Source of the DNA: a virus
IMG/VR virus record: IMGVR_UViG_3300006751_000077
Coordinates: 1 to 31,054 of that record
DNA length: 31,054 nucleotides
Direction: 5' to 3' (one strand)
A model generated the notes under the pieces. The model worked only from the letters and a program-made list of their open reading frames with translations. It had not been told where the DNA came from and searched no databases. The translations under genes and the position numbers were made by a program. Positions within the stretch are counted from its first letter, which is position 1, and each line of letters begins with the position of its first letter. Shown one piece after another: positions 1 through 10,268 of the stretch.

Positions 1-3000
1 TCATAGAGTCTTGATTCCTCTTGGAAGCGAGCTTCATCTTCTGCGTCTGTTCTTGTTTTGCGTTCAGCTGAAGTCTCAACAGGTTCATCTCTCATCCATT
101 CCCATTCTTTATAGGCTCTTGGATCTTCTTCTTGAAGAATGTCTAAGAGATCGTCTACTCGTTCAGCATCCTTTTCATTAATAGGATAAGGAGCTGCTTT
201 ATCTCCTTTCTCTGGATATAAATAATCATCAATCTTTCTCAGAAGTTTGTCATAAGTTGGATCTTCAAAACTCCTGATGAAGTCAGACAGATCTGCCATC
301 TCATCAGGTTCAAAGTCGAGTCTCCGTTTTACAAAGTCTTCGTCAAAAACTGAACCATGAATAACATTAAATTCTTGAGCTGCTTCATTAATTTGAATAC
401 CTATATTTAAGAATCCTTGTTTTATTCTTTCAACTTGTGCTGGATCAAAATATGTTTCGAGTGAATACTTTCTAAGCTTTTTATTATTTCTACCCTTCAA
501 GTAATCATTGAATATTTTTTCAGTATTATGTGGGCCTATTCTTGCATGAATTTCAATCCATAACTCTTTAAAGAAGATCCCTATTTCTTGAACAAGTCTT
601 CTAAATGTTCCTTTTGGTGCAAAATCAACTGGCGTATAATCAAGCATAAAATGATCTGTTAGCATCTCTGCGAAATATTCATCTACATCTGCAAATCTAT
701 AATTTCCCTTTGTATATCCTGTGCCAGATAAGAACTCTGTGAACTCTGTATAAGCAAGACTATGATCCTTTATCTTCGTTATTTCTTTTATTGTTTTCTC
801 TGAAATCTCTCCTGTTGCTTTTACTTCTGCGTTAGCTATTGTTTGCTGTTCTTTCATCAGTTCCTTCATCTTCTTCATATCTGAAGGCGTCCCATCTTCC
901 TCCCAATACTTAAGTTTTTTCTTCATACTTCTCTCATATTTTGCTCTTTGATTCTTCCACTCTTTGAAGTATCTCTTTATATCTGAGGCAGGTAAATATC
1001 TCGATAAACTATGCCATAGTTCATGTATCATTGTTTCATCAAATCTGCCTGTCTTTATTACGTTTGATCTAATTTCTATTAATTTTCTATTGAAACTAAA
1101 TTGTCCAGGTGCTCCGATTTTACTATTAAAACTAAAGGCAACATCATCAAACATGTGACGACCAATAGTATCTATAAATTCTTCAACACTTTCTCTGTCT
1201 GCACGAGTGAACCCTTGTTTGCCTACTTGATCTTTAAGTCGTTTAATTATTTTTTCTGCACTTCTATAGTTTGAAAGAGTAATGCCTTTAGCTTCTCCGA
1301 TAGGAACAGTTGCTTTAGGAATATTTGTTTTTAACTTTTCAATAATCTGACTAATAGATCGACCTTCTATTACTTGTGCTGCAATTACTTCATCTGTTTT
1401 CCCTTCTTTACCATAGAAATAAGGAAGATCACCTGACTCAATTCCATCAGCAAGATCCTTCGCTCTTTGCATAAAAGCATTTCTATATAAATCTGCATCA
1501 GAAGCATCTGCTGCTGCAAGAGGTCTACCTTCTTGGTCATACCAGTTCTTATCGTCAACACGCATCTCGCCTGTATCTTTAGCTCCAGCAACAGCTTCTC
1601 TTTCTTGTAATTGTCTAAGAATATCTTCATCGTCAGCAGTAATATCAAAAGTCTCACCACTTGGTTCTTCTATTTGTCTACTTGGTGGTAAAGGTGCATC
1701 TGTAACTTCAGTTGTTAATTCTGTTAGTCGAGCTTGTAATGATTTATTTCTTCTATTCCATTTATCCCATCTTCTATAAGCAGGAGTCCATTTCCCATCT
1801 TTCCCTCTAGCTTGACCTTTACCTGGCTTTGGTGGCTCTGGGCCTAGTTCATCTATTTGTTGTCTGATTGATTGAAGATCACCTTCTACTTTGACTTTCC
1901 TTTCTTTAATGAAGTCAACTCTTTTAACTGGTTTGTCTAGTGATTCTCTTGTTTTCTTCCAAGCAGCTTCTCTCCATTCTGGAGATTTATGTGCAAAGGC
2001 TTGGTCGAATTTTCTTCTATCTGTTTGTGTTATCTGTTTATTTCGTCTATCTAATACTCTTCGATCTGTTAGGGCAGTCTGAATTTCAGGAACCTTCTCT
2101 AATGCTGCTCCTGCTTCTATTGCTTTGTCTCTATTCTTAGACCATAGTGGATTTGGTTTTCCATTTAATGTCTTAGGAGTATTCAAAAAAGTATTTAATT
2201 TAATTCTTGAATCAATTACTTTTACTGCTGATGCTGTAGAGATAGCTCCACCAATTCCAAGATCAATAAAGCCTCCTTCTAACGCATTTTTAAAACGACC
2301 TTTTAATCCTTCATCTTCTGGATTAGTTGCAAGCTGATTAACAAGAGGAATATGTTGAACATTATTAAACCAATTATTGCTATTAGCAGCTAAGTCATAT
2401 AGGCGACCTTCATATTGATCGAATCCAGCAAAGTCTATTAATGCTGCTCTAGGACTTGTTGCTGTTGCTGTCTTGATTCCAAACTTCGTAACATCTTGCA
2501 GAGTCCTTGGAGCAACAGGAGATTTTCCTACTGTTTTAAGAATCCCTCCTTTTAATTGTTGTGACTTAGCTCCTGCATAAGCAAGTGGCTTTGCTAAAGG
2601 AGTTGCTTTTAATCCCCAGTTTGCAATGCGTAATGCCTTACTGAGCATCACCCATTCAAGACCAAACTGAAGTATTCCTGTTCCTATATCTTCAACTATT
2701 CCACTACTTTCTAATGGCTTTGGCTTCCAATCACCTAGTCCGAGTATTGGCTTATCAGGCTCTGCAAAGGAAGTTCCAACTGAAGCATCAATCCACGGAG
2801 TAGCTGCTGCAATATCTCTAATTGTGTCGCTACCTTCCTGAACAGCATTAATTCCTGCATTAACAAACATGCGAGGAACAGCTTTTGCTGTACCTATTGC
2901 AGCTTCCTTAATATCAAAAGGTTCAGCATTTTCTCTAGCTTCTGTTATTTCTCTACGCTGCTGGTCAGCTGACGACTCAGTTCTATCTACCCATTCATAT

Positions 3001-3044
3001 TTTTCCTCCTTAGTCTCAGGATCAATAACAAGTTGATACGACAT
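1..3044 (-). CDS. gp16-like large ejection (internal core) protein with zincin-like HExxH site, 3' end outside window
   Basis: This reading frame is open from an ATG at 3044 to the window edge, giving at least 1014 residues with no stop; the C-terminus is missing. It follows the transglycosylase protein by 5 bases, the place of T7 gene 16, whose product is ejected into the cell. No transglycosylase domain is visible here; that domain is in the upstream gene. Seen in the sequence: an Ala/Gly-rich N-terminal third, a charged Lys/Arg/Glu-rich middle, and HELWH at residues 674-678, followed about 110 residues later by DEYFAEML (788-795). HExxH plus a downstream Glu-rich helix fits a gluzincin-type zinc peptidase, with H674 and H678 as ligands, E675 as catalyst and E789 or E793 as third ligand. 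Position supports the ejection-protein role; peptidase activity is inferred from motifs. Confidence 0.8.
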   Translation of the reverse strand, partial: MSYQLVIDPETKEEKYEWVDRTESSADQQRREITEARENAEPFDIKEAAIGTAKAVPRMFVNAGINAVQEGSDTIRDIAAATPWIDASVGTSFAEPDKPILGLGDWKPKPLESSGIVEDIGTGILQFGLEWVMLSKALRIANWGLKATPLAKPLAYAGAKSQQLKGGILKTVGKSPVAPRTLQDVTKFGIKTATATSPRAALIDFAGFDQYEGRLYDLAANSNNWFNNVQHIPLVNQLATNPEDEGLKGRFKNALEGGFIDLGIGGAISTASAVKVIDSRIKLNTFLNTPKTLNGKPNPLWSKNRDKAIEAGAALEKVPEIQTALTDRRVLDRRNKQITQTDRRKFDQAFAHKSPEWREAAWKKTRESLDKPVKRVDFIKERKVKVEGDLQSIRQQIDELGPEPPKPGKGQARGKDGKWTPAYRRWDKWNRRNKSLQARLTELTTEVTDAPLPPSRQIEEPSGETFDITADDEDILRQLQEREAVAGAKDTGEMRVDDKNWYDQEGRPLAAADASDADLYRNAFMQRAKDLADGIESGDLPYFYGKEGKTDEVIAAQVIEGRSISQIIEKLKTNIPKATVPIGEAKGITLSNYRSAEKIIKRLKDQVGKQGFTRADRESVEEFIDTIGRHMFDDVAFSFNSKIGAPGQFSFNRKLIEIRSNVIKTGRFDETMIHELWHSLSRYLPASDIKRYFKEWKNQRAKYERSMKKKLKYWEEDGTPSDMKKMKELMKEQQTIANAEVKATGEISEKTIKEITKIKDHSLAYTEFTEFLSGTGYTKGNYRFADVDEYFAEMLTDHFMLDYTPVDFAPKGTFRRLVQEIGIFFKELWIEIHARIGPHNTEKIFNDYLKGRNNKKLRKYSLETYFDPAQVERIKQGFLNIGIQINEAAQEFNVIHGSVFDEDFVKRRLDFEPDEMADLSDFIRSFEDPTYDKLLRKIDDYLYPEKGDKAAPYPINEKDAERVDDLLDILQEEDPRAYKEWEWMRDEPVETSAERKTRTDAEDEARFQEESRLY

Positions 3045-3049
3045 TAGCT

Positions 3050-6000
3050 CTACGCAATATTAGACCTTCCGCCTATGGTACTGGAATCTTTGTTCTTAGG
3101 CACTTCTTTTACTGGTAAAGGAGGTAAGTATTGAAGTATTGAACTAGCTGCTTCTTCTTTTGTTATTGTTCCATCTCCGTTTTTATCTAGGCCACTGTTC
3201 TGGTCATATCTAGTGTTTGGTTTTTCTTTTGTTCCTTTAGTAAATAGGACATAATCATTTGGTTTCCCTGCTGCTACTGGGAAAAGAATTGACATATAAA
3301 CATCTTTAAAATCATCTCCTGGTCTTGTCCATCTCTTCAGATGTTTAGCAACTAATTCAAGTTGTTCTACTCTTGTCATATTGGCTGCTTCTTCAGTTGT
3401 TACTCCCCATTCTTTTAGAGTGTCTGGCATGAATTGAATCAATCCAACAGCACCTGAGCCTGATTCTTTAGTTCCATCTTTACCTATATTGTATTGCCCA
3501 GGATCATAAGTACCACCTGTTTCAAATCCCATTACTGCCCATAAATAATTAACTGGAATATCTAAATCAGAAGATAGTTTTTCAACTGCTGATACAAATT
3601 CTTTGTCGTCAGTTACATCTTTAGGCAATGTATAGCTACCTGTTTCTATTCCTTCTGGATATAACTCTGTGTTGTCAGATGGATCTATTCGAGGTGGTGG
3701 CGTTGGCTCTTTCTTTAGTACCCCTGTTAAATCTGTTGATGCTACTAATGTTCCTCTATCTAATATTGAAGAGCTTACTTCATTATTTTTTTTTGCACCT
3801 TCAAATTGGAATTGGTCATTACGTTCATCAGGGAAAACTCTATCTAAACGCTCATAGAATTTTGCACTGAGAGGACGGTTATGTAGTTTTGCTTGAAGTG
3901 TAAAATATTCTTTAGGCGACATGTCTTTGCTGATTCGACTAAGAATAGCTTTTGTCTCTGGGCCATAGACTAAAGCTCTCGGTAATAAGTTCTTTGCCTG
4001 TGGAGTTCCAAATCCTGAGCCTACTGGAGTTTCAGCTGTTGGAACCCAATTCCAGAAAGGTAGGTTTTTTCCAGTCCAATTTTTATTTTCTAAAACAACT
4101 GCGAATTCTTCAATCATCTCCAGTTGCTTAACAAGTATTGGAGTTGAATATAAAGTATCTTCTCTGACTGCTGTTGCTAAAGCACTATTTTGCTGATCGT
4201 TTCCTCTACCATTTAATCTTCCGTCTAAACTTGTAATTAATTCTTTTGGAGTTTGATAGGTAAATTGAGTAGATCCTTCGTTGTTATTATCATCTCCTTC
4301 ATTATTATTAGTTAGATCTTTATTAGTGCCAACTTGGATATTCTTATCTTTATTTATTCCTGTTTTGTTTTGTTTTAACTTCGTACTTGCATTCTGCATT
4401 TCAGTATCTAATTTACTTGTTAATTCATTTAATTTTTCAAGTCTTTCCTCTAGTGGAATTGGTAATAAGAAAATTGCATTAGCCTCTCTCTTGAATTTTG
4501 CAACTCTTGCTAAATAAGCATTTTTATCTTCTGGATCCCATTCATCGAAACTCTTCATAGTCTTACCAGTCTTATCTCGATAATATGCCTCTATATATCC
4601 AGTAGCAGTTGCAATCTTTCCATCGCCACCATTCTTCCCATTCATCTCATCATTAAAGATACTCTTCTCGTTCGTATAATTAATATTAATATCTGGTTCT
4701 AATAGTCCATATTGATCTCTTGATATCCTATCTGTCCTAAAGAAATAATTTAAAAGACTTTTATTTAAAGTTGCTTGATCTGGATTTTCAGTAATTCGTT
4801 TTTTCAACCATTGATAATTTTCTTCTCTTTGTCCAGCAGTACGAGTATCTAAGAATTGTTTTTTTAATCTTAATAACTCTTGTCTATATTCATAGGCTTC
4901 TATTCCTGTTGAAAACTTCTTATCAGCATCAAATAATAATTGATCTATCTTACTAACTACACCTGAAAGATTAATAGCATTTGGGCCTGAATCAATATAA
5001 TATTCTACGTCATCAACAACGACAGTCCTTTGATCTTGACCATTAAGTATAGGATCAATCTCTGGTGTCTTTAAATCAGCATCTTGTTGATTGATATTTG
5101 CATAATCTATTCGTGCAGCATTTCCTGCTGTATTTTTATTATTACCATCCCTTATTCTTTGTGCTTCATTTCTCTCAGCTCCTATAGCAAGTTCCCACAT
5201 ATTCTCAAGGACTTGTTCTCCTCCGACTATCTCTGATAATAATTGTCCGTTACCTGCTCCTATTCTTGTATTCTTTAAAAGAGTTAAAGCTATATCAGCG
5301 TTATCATTAAGATTCTCTGTATTAGAATTAAGTATTACTCCATTAGCAATAGTTGTAAGTAACGCATTCGGTTCAACTTGTTTCTGATAATTCTTTATTG
5401 ATGTACCTGACTTTTGATTGAAATCAGTGATAGCACCACTGAAATTCATCCCTGGAATTACTTGAGCAGGAGTGTCACCATCTGAATCAATTGTATATCC
5501 TGTAATTTTATTTTGACTTGCAGTGCTTGCTTCTATAATTATGCTTCCAATTGATGTGTTAAAAGTGCTATTTGCTTTATTATCTTTATATGTAGCATGT
5601 TCTTTTGATAGTGTACGTCTTGCACTATATATAGCTGCTTGAATTTGAGGTTGTAGTTCTAAATATGCAGCAGTATTATCAATATTATTTTTAAAATAGT
5701 TAGTTGCATAATTCGACCATTCCTCAGTAGATGGATTAATAGGAATTATCTCTCCTGATTGCTCATCTATCCTGCTTTCATCTAAAGAAGAAGCATTATA
5801 ATCATTGAGTGCTACATCATTAAATCCACTAACAAGTGCTAATCCTTTATTCTTCGCATTTACAATTACAAGTTCTCTTTCAACTCTCTGATCCATTGAA
5901 GAGAAAATCCCATAAGAATCAGAAGCATTCTCATCTGTCTCAGCTTTTTTCTCTAACGCATTCTTAGCTGCATTTAATTGAGTATTAGATTCTGCTGCTT

Positions 6001-6367
6001 TTTCCTCTGCTTTTCCCCTAGCAGCTTTATCCATTGCCTTCTGAAAATTCCAAAAGTCAGGGGTAAATTGTTGAAGCTTTGTATTAACCTCGCCTAGATC
6101 CTTAACTAAATTCTTTAAATTTTGATCATTTGCTGGTGCTTCCGAAAAACTTTTGATTTGAGGTGCTTGAGGATAAGTTAAAGCTTGAGACCTATAATAA
6201 TCGTTTGTACTAACTCTTATTGGCTGACTTGGATTTGTACTTCCTGATATTTTAAATTCTTTTATTGGCGTACTTGTTTCACCACCAGCCGATGAAAGTC
6301 TTCCAGAACTCTGACGATCAGAAGTTCCTTTAGTTTTACCGTGAGTGTACTTACCAGTTCTTGCCAT
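3050..6367 (-). CDS. gp15-like internal core protein with C-terminal lytic transglycosylase domain and EF-hand loop
   Basis: A 1105-residue protein at the T7 gene 15 position, between the gp14-like and gp16-like genes. The first 900 residues are polar, Asn/Gln/Lys-rich and probably helical, as expected for an ejected core protein. Residues about 925-1020 form an SLT-type transglycosylase domain: FETGG with likely catalytic E949, then GLIQFMP at about 975-981. Near the C-terminus a canonical EF-hand loop, DKNGDGTITKEE (about 1061-1072), suggests calcium binding. In T7 the transglycosylase is at the N-terminus of gp16, so here the wall-cutting activity is on the neighbouring protein. It would open peptidoglycan during DNA ejection. 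The ATG at 6367 starts 15 bases after the gp14-like stop. The domain call is secure; the gp15 equivalence rests on position and size. Confidence 0.88.
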   Translation of the reverse strand: MARTGKYTHGKTKGTSDRQSSGRLSSAGGETSTPIKEFKISGSTNPSQPIRVSTNDYYRSQALTYPQAPQIKSFSEAPANDQNLKNLVKDLGEVNTKLQQFTPDFWNFQKAMDKAARGKAEEKAAESNTQLNAAKNALEKKAETDENASDSYGIFSSMDQRVERELVIVNAKNKGLALVSGFNDVALNDYNASSLDESRIDEQSGEIIPINPSTEEWSNYATNYFKNNIDNTAAYLELQPQIQAAIYSARRTLSKEHATYKDNKANSTFNTSIGSIIIEASTASQNKITGYTIDSDGDTPAQVIPGMNFSGAITDFNQKSGTSIKNYQKQVEPNALLTTIANGVILNSNTENLNDNADIALTLLKNTRIGAGNGQLLSEIVGGEQVLENMWELAIGAERNEAQRIRDGNNKNTAGNAARIDYANINQQDADLKTPEIDPILNGQDQRTVVVDDVEYYIDSGPNAINLSGVVSKIDQLLFDADKKFSTGIEAYEYRQELLRLKKQFLDTRTAGQREENYQWLKKRITENPDQATLNKSLLNYFFRTDRISRDQYGLLEPDININYTNEKSIFNDEMNGKNGGDGKIATATGYIEAYYRDKTGKTMKSFDEWDPEDKNAYLARVAKFKREANAIFLLPIPLEERLEKLNELTSKLDTEMQNASTKLKQNKTGINKDKNIQVGTNKDLTNNNEGDDNNNEGSTQFTYQTPKELITSLDGRLNGRGNDQQNSALATAVREDTLYSTPILVKQLEMIEEFAVVLENKNWTGKNLPFWNWVPTAETPVGSGFGTPQAKNLLPRALVYGPETKAILSRISKDMSPKEYFTLQAKLHNRPLSAKFYERLDRVFPDERNDQFQFEGAKKNNEVSSSILDRGTLVASTDLTGVLKKEPTPPPRIDPSDNTELYPEGIETGSYTLPKDVTDDKEFVSAVEKLSSDLDIPVNYLWAVMGFETGGTYDPGQYNIGKDGTKESGSGAVGLIQFMPDTLKEWGVTTEEAANMTRVEQLELVAKHLKRWTRPGDDFKDVYMSILFPVAAGKPNDYVLFTKGTKEKPNTRYDQNSGLDKNGDGTITKEEAASSILQYLPPLPVKEVPKNKDSSTIGGRSNIA

Positions 6368-6382
6368 AGTTAATTAGGAGAA

Positions 6383-7084
6383 TTATCGGACATATCCTTT
6401 ACTCCATCCCTTCCAATCATAGTTTGCATTTGAAGCCGCACTACTCCAATTCATACCTGCACTAGCACCTTGTAATCCAGCACTTAGTAATGCTAACCCT
6501 GTATTACCTCTGACTTTCTCTTGTAATATTGGTACAGCTGGGCCATAATCCACACGTTTAATATAAGGATTAAGACCAGCTCTCCTACTTGCCAATCTAA
6601 TATTTGCACTACGTTTATCTATATTTGATTGAACACCAGTAAATGCTAAATTCCTGTTTGTATTCCAATCAAATTGTCCATATTTAGCATCAACATCCGC
6701 TAATAAATTAACAATATTAACGCCTCCTTTACCTGTTGCAAGAATTTCTCCTTGAGCACTTATCGCTTCTAACTTCTTCTCTCTCTTTTTAATTGCTGAT
6801 TCTTCTTGTGCTTGAGCTATCTGTAAATTAATTTGTGCTCTTTCTTGCTCAAATGCTTTATTTGCCATAAATTCACTTGTCTCATTAGCTAATTCTGTAC
6901 TCATTTCCTGCTGTCTTTCTCTGAAATTATTAGCTTGAGACTGAAGTTTATCTTGTTCAAATCTTGCAACTGCATTCATATTTGCTACTTCTATCTGCTT
7001 GTTCTGCATCTTGATCTGATTCTGGTACTGCATAAAGCCCAGACCAGCTGAAAGAACACCAATAATGACAGCAGGAGGACACAT
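6383..7084 (-). CDS. gp14-like internal virion protein
   Basis: A 233-residue protein with a short hydrophobic N-terminus (residues about 3-18, PPAVIIGVLSAGLGFM). A long Gln/Glu/Lys-rich helical and probably coiled-coil stretch follows (about 20-110), then a Gly-rich, aromatic C-terminal part. Size (T7 gp14 is 196 aa), composition and position between the gp13-like and gp15-like genes match the T7 internal core protein gp14, which is ejected early and associates with the outer membrane to form part of the ejection channel. The start ATG at 7084 lies 3 bases after the upstream gene. The role is inferred from synteny and protein style, not from a catalytic motif. Confidence 0.82.
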   Translation of the reverse strand: MCPPAVIIGVLSAGLGFMQYQNQIKMQNKQIEVANMNAVARFEQDKLQSQANNFRERQQEMSTELANETSEFMANKAFEQERAQINLQIAQAQEESAIKKREKKLEAISAQGEILATGKGGVNIVNLLADVDAKYGQFDWNTNRNLAFTGVQSNIDKRSANIRLASRRAGLNPYIKRVDYGPAVPILQEKVRGNTGLALLSAGLQGASAGMNWSSAASNANYDWKGWSKGYVR

Positions 7085-7087
7085 CTT

Positions 7088-7549
7088 TTAAATCCTCACG
7101 AACTCGTAGAACATCTGAGATTCTGGCCCCCAGTTTAAATGTTTTTTAATGAAGGTAAAACCTAACCAATCAATCCATTTTACATGGACTTCATTCCTTG
7201 CATCAACCATATTAAAAAGAAGTGGATATAAAGATTGCATCTCAACTAACATCTCCTTTGATTTTCTGAGAAACCATCTTCTATCAATGGAATCATCAAC
7301 CATTGATTGACATCCTAACAACCAAATACGTCCTATGTCTTTTCCTTCAGGAACAACTCCACCCATTGCCATTAAATGACCATGACGACTTACAACTGTT
7401 AGACATGGCTTACTCATAAAATAAGCATAGAGCAAACCACCTTTAGGACAAGCACCTGTCTGCGCTTTTACTTCAGCAACATCTTCTCTCCTCATATTCT
7501 CTGCAACTATTGCAACATCTGTCAGCTTTGAAGGTCGTACAATTGCCAT
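7088..7549 (-). CDS. gp13-family virion assembly protein
   Basis: About 153 residues from the ATG at 7549 (MAIVRPSKLTD). This start is chosen over an in-frame upstream one at 7591 because it has a strong Shine-Dalgarno AGGAGG eight bases upstream and begins 2 bases after the gp12 stop; the upstream start would overlap gp12. The N-terminal part (evaluating rows of 'ARPAT..D' type, a GLLY/VSRHG core and a WLGFTFIK C-terminal part) resembles the small GNAT-like fold of the T7 gp13 family. In T7, gp13 is a 138-residue assembly factor needed for productive particles, encoded between genes 12 and 14 exactly as here. No acetyltransferase activity is claimed. Confidence 0.8.
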   Translation of the reverse strand: MAIVRPSKLTDVAIVAENMRREDVAEVKAQTGACPKGGLLYAYFMSKPCLTVVSRHGHLMAMGGVVPEGKDIGRIWLLGCQSMVDDSIDRRWFLRKSKEMLVEMQSLYPLLFNMVDARNEVHVKWIDWLGFTFIKKHLNWGPESQMFYEFVRI

Positions 7550-7551
7550 CC

Positions 7552-10266
7552 TCAAATCCTCCTTGCTCTTTGCTGTAACCAGCCTTCCCATTCAGCCGAC
7601 TGAAAAACACAAGGCAAAGGACTACTACTTACTAGTTCAATCTTTGCATCAGTATTTCTAGTCATAACAGGAACTCTGAAACTCTCTTTTGGAATGCCAA
7701 CTTGACCTATTACGTTCGATCCAACTTGTATCCCATTATAAGGATAAGTAAATGTATCTCTTCCCGCTGGAGTTATTTTTAATTCAAATGAAGAAGTTTT
7801 ATCAAAGACAACTGACCATTTTCTTAATTGTAAATAGGGGCTAGTTGCAACAGAGATAGTCCCTGATTCATCCTGTTGTTTTAAGTAAGGAGTACTAAAT
7901 TCATAAGTCATATCATAAGATTCTCCTATATAAAAAGTAGAGGTACTAACATCACCATTAACAGTTATCGTTCCATTATTAGAAGCATCCCCTACTGTTT
8001 CTGCTGTAGGAGTTAAAACCTGTCCATGCTTTAACTTGATTAATGCTTTAAATTTATACGTATTAGATGCAGCTTGTTTTATAAATGATATAGCTTCATT
8101 AGCTTGAATTGTTTTACCAAACAAATAAGAAGGAAAATCACTAATTGTAACAGTCGCATTACCTGTAGTTTTAGCTGTAGTTGATCCTCCTGTACTGCTA
8201 ATAACTAATCCTCCTGTATTTACAATTGTAATAACTGCATTAGTAGAAGGTTGAGAAGTTGGGAAGCTATTAATATCTGTATAGTTTGTTCCTCCGACTG
8301 TTAAAGGTCTGCCTACTACTTTAGTCACTCCAGTATTTGCCAATGGATATGGCAATGTAATTGTTGTTTGAGCATTTAAACCACCTGCATTTGTAACACT
8401 AAAAGTACAATTTTCCTCTGCTGTTTTTCTATCTAATAGAATTTCTATCTCTGTCCCTATGTCAACACTTTCAGGACGCAATGAGGCTTTCTCTAAATAA
8501 ACACCATCAGCATATTCAGCAATAATATAAAGATCATTATCTAAAATTACAGCTGAAAGAATAGATTTACTACCTTTCATTTCCCAGTAAGACCAAGCAG
8601 ATTGCAATTTAGTTTCATCTGAAAAAAGAAATTTATAAATATATAAACGTGTCGGTTCATCCTTGCTAATCAATACAATTGTTTCTTCTGAAACAGAAGC
8701 AGCTATTGCAACTAAGTTCTTAGGAATATATCTAGGAACTGATGCTGTTACCTCAGCTGAGATAGGAGTTGAACCTGTTACATCTGGTATATAAAATTCA
8801 CGTAACCCAGTGAAATTACCTTTGTTAATGGGAAAGAAAACAGTACGACCTACACCTATAGGATCAATCAAATCAATTGAATCATATTTCGTCATTGCTG
8901 TAATCGTTGCAGTCCTAGGAGTCAATGGAGCACCTAAACCTGTAGATCCTGTATCTAATCTGAACTGCCCATGAGGACTAAATAAGAGCAAGGTGTTGGC
9001 AAATGCCATGCTTGAGGTCAAGAAATTAATATCAGTACCACCTGTGCTTACGAAGATAGGATCACTGTCTACAACTGTTTGAACAGTTTCAGGCCAAAAT
9101 CTTTTGTAATCATCAGCAGCTGATAGACATACATATTCATCAGATAAGAAAACCAATCTATTTCTGAATACATTAATATTTTTAATAGTCTCTCCAACAA
9201 AAGGAGGATTAGGAGCACTAGCTGTATCTCCTGCAATTCTATGTGTCCAAGTATGTTTTTGAAATGTAAACGTACCATTAGCATTTCTAATTAAAGTATG
9301 AGGCATTGTCGTTGCCTTTAACTGATAGACAATATTAGGGCCGACTGTTTCTCTCCAGATACCTTTACCACTTGTCCCTCCATCAGTAGTCTCAAACTTT
9401 ACATAGTAATCATCTGCTTCTGTCGAACTTGAACCAATAACTTTGAGTATTTGACCGTTAATTCCTTTAAGTGGAAGCTGTTGTATTGCTTCTATTTCAT
9501 CTTTTATCCCTACAATAAACATGTCAGCAATCGTGTCACTAACAGCAATTGTGAATGTTCCTCCATCATCCTTAACTATCTTCAATAAATAATCTTCAAT
9601 TGTTGTCGCTGTATATTCTGACCCCAAGGTACTGTCATTATTAATTAGATCTCTTAATCCATCACATACACTCTTGTTACTAGGAGCATTAGAAGATGAA
9701 CCTGATCCAATGATAGGTGTAGTGAATTCCTCCTTAACTTCAGTATGGTCATCAGCATTTAATGTTACTGAGTAAGTAGTATTGTACTCAGCTTGCCTAA
9801 TAAATACCAAGCCAGTACTAGCAGAAAAAACTGGAGAGGTTGTAGTCTCTGTCTCGATTGTCTTCTCTTTATTTGTAATAAAAGTATGGTCTGCAATGCT
9901 TCCTAATCGAAAAGAGTTTGCAGGTTCTGATGTATTTGTTATATCAAGATAAGTTTTTCCGTCTGGAAAACTAACTGTTTGTTCAACTCCAGCCAAGCTA
10001 AATACTTTTAAGTCTCCATCAGTTATATAGATTAAGTATTGAACAGATCCATCACGGTCAACAATGCTGCTAAAAGGTCTGGTACTTCCTGCTGTACCAG
10101 TAAACATTCTTGCTTGATGATAAAAAGGAGGACGTTTCTTCAAGCCTTCAACAGAACTAGAAATACAATTAACAATTTTCTCTGCTTGGGATGCAAGTCT
10201 CAAAGCCGCTGGTTGCTGACTTACTCCATTGATAAGGTTCGGAATTGATTTTGTAACTAATGGCAT
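7552..10266 (-). CDS. tail tubular protein B (T7 gp12-like nozzle)
   Basis: A 904-residue protein whose N-terminus, INGVSQQPAALR followed by EGLKKRPP, is the hallmark opening of T7-type gp12 tail nozzle proteins. T7 gp12 is 794 residues; the extra length here is in Thr/Gly/Asn-rich beta segments in the middle. It forms the distal tail tube and closes the channel until host contact. It lies directly downstream of gp11 (2 bases between) and upstream of gp13, the conserved T7 order. The start ATG at 10266 is the first residue of the conserved opening, so it is well supported. Confidence 0.95.
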   Translation of the reverse strand: MPLVTKSIPNLINGVSQQPAALRLASQAEKIVNCISSSVEGLKKRPPFYHQARMFTGTAGSTRPFSSIVDRDGSVQYLIYITDGDLKVFSLAGVEQTVSFPDGKTYLDITNTSEPANSFRLGSIADHTFITNKEKTIETETTTSPVFSASTGLVFIRQAEYNTTYSVTLNADDHTEVKEEFTTPIIGSGSSSNAPSNKSVCDGLRDLINNDSTLGSEYTATTIEDYLLKIVKDDGGTFTIAVSDTIADMFIVGIKDEIEAIQQLPLKGINGQILKVIGSSSTEADDYYVKFETTDGGTSGKGIWRETVGPNIVYQLKATTMPHTLIRNANGTFTFQKHTWTHRIAGDTASAPNPPFVGETIKNINVFRNRLVFLSDEYVCLSAADDYKRFWPETVQTVVDSDPIFVSTGGTDINFLTSSMAFANTLLLFSPHGQFRLDTGSTGLGAPLTPRTATITAMTKYDSIDLIDPIGVGRTVFFPINKGNFTGLREFYIPDVTGSTPISAEVTASVPRYIPKNLVAIAASVSEETIVLISKDEPTRLYIYKFLFSDETKLQSAWSYWEMKGSKSILSAVILDNDLYIIAEYADGVYLEKASLRPESVDIGTEIEILLDRKTAEENCTFSVTNAGGLNAQTTITLPYPLANTGVTKVVGRPLTVGGTNYTDINSFPTSQPSTNAVITIVNTGGLVISSTGGSTTAKTTGNATVTISDFPSYLFGKTIQANEAISFIKQAASNTYKFKALIKLKHGQVLTPTAETVGDASNNGTITVNGDVSTSTFYIGESYDMTYEFSTPYLKQQDESGTISVATSPYLQLRKWSVVFDKTSSFELKITPAGRDTFTYPYNGIQVGSNVIGQVGIPKESFRVPVMTRNTDAKIELVSSSPLPCVFQSAEWEGWLQQRARRI

Positions 10267-10268
10267 GA

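Noticed and set aside
1385-2337. Several frames of 60-90 codons on both strands within the gp16-like gene
   Set aside because: They are shadows of a long continuous reading frame, without ribosome sites or protein-like composition.
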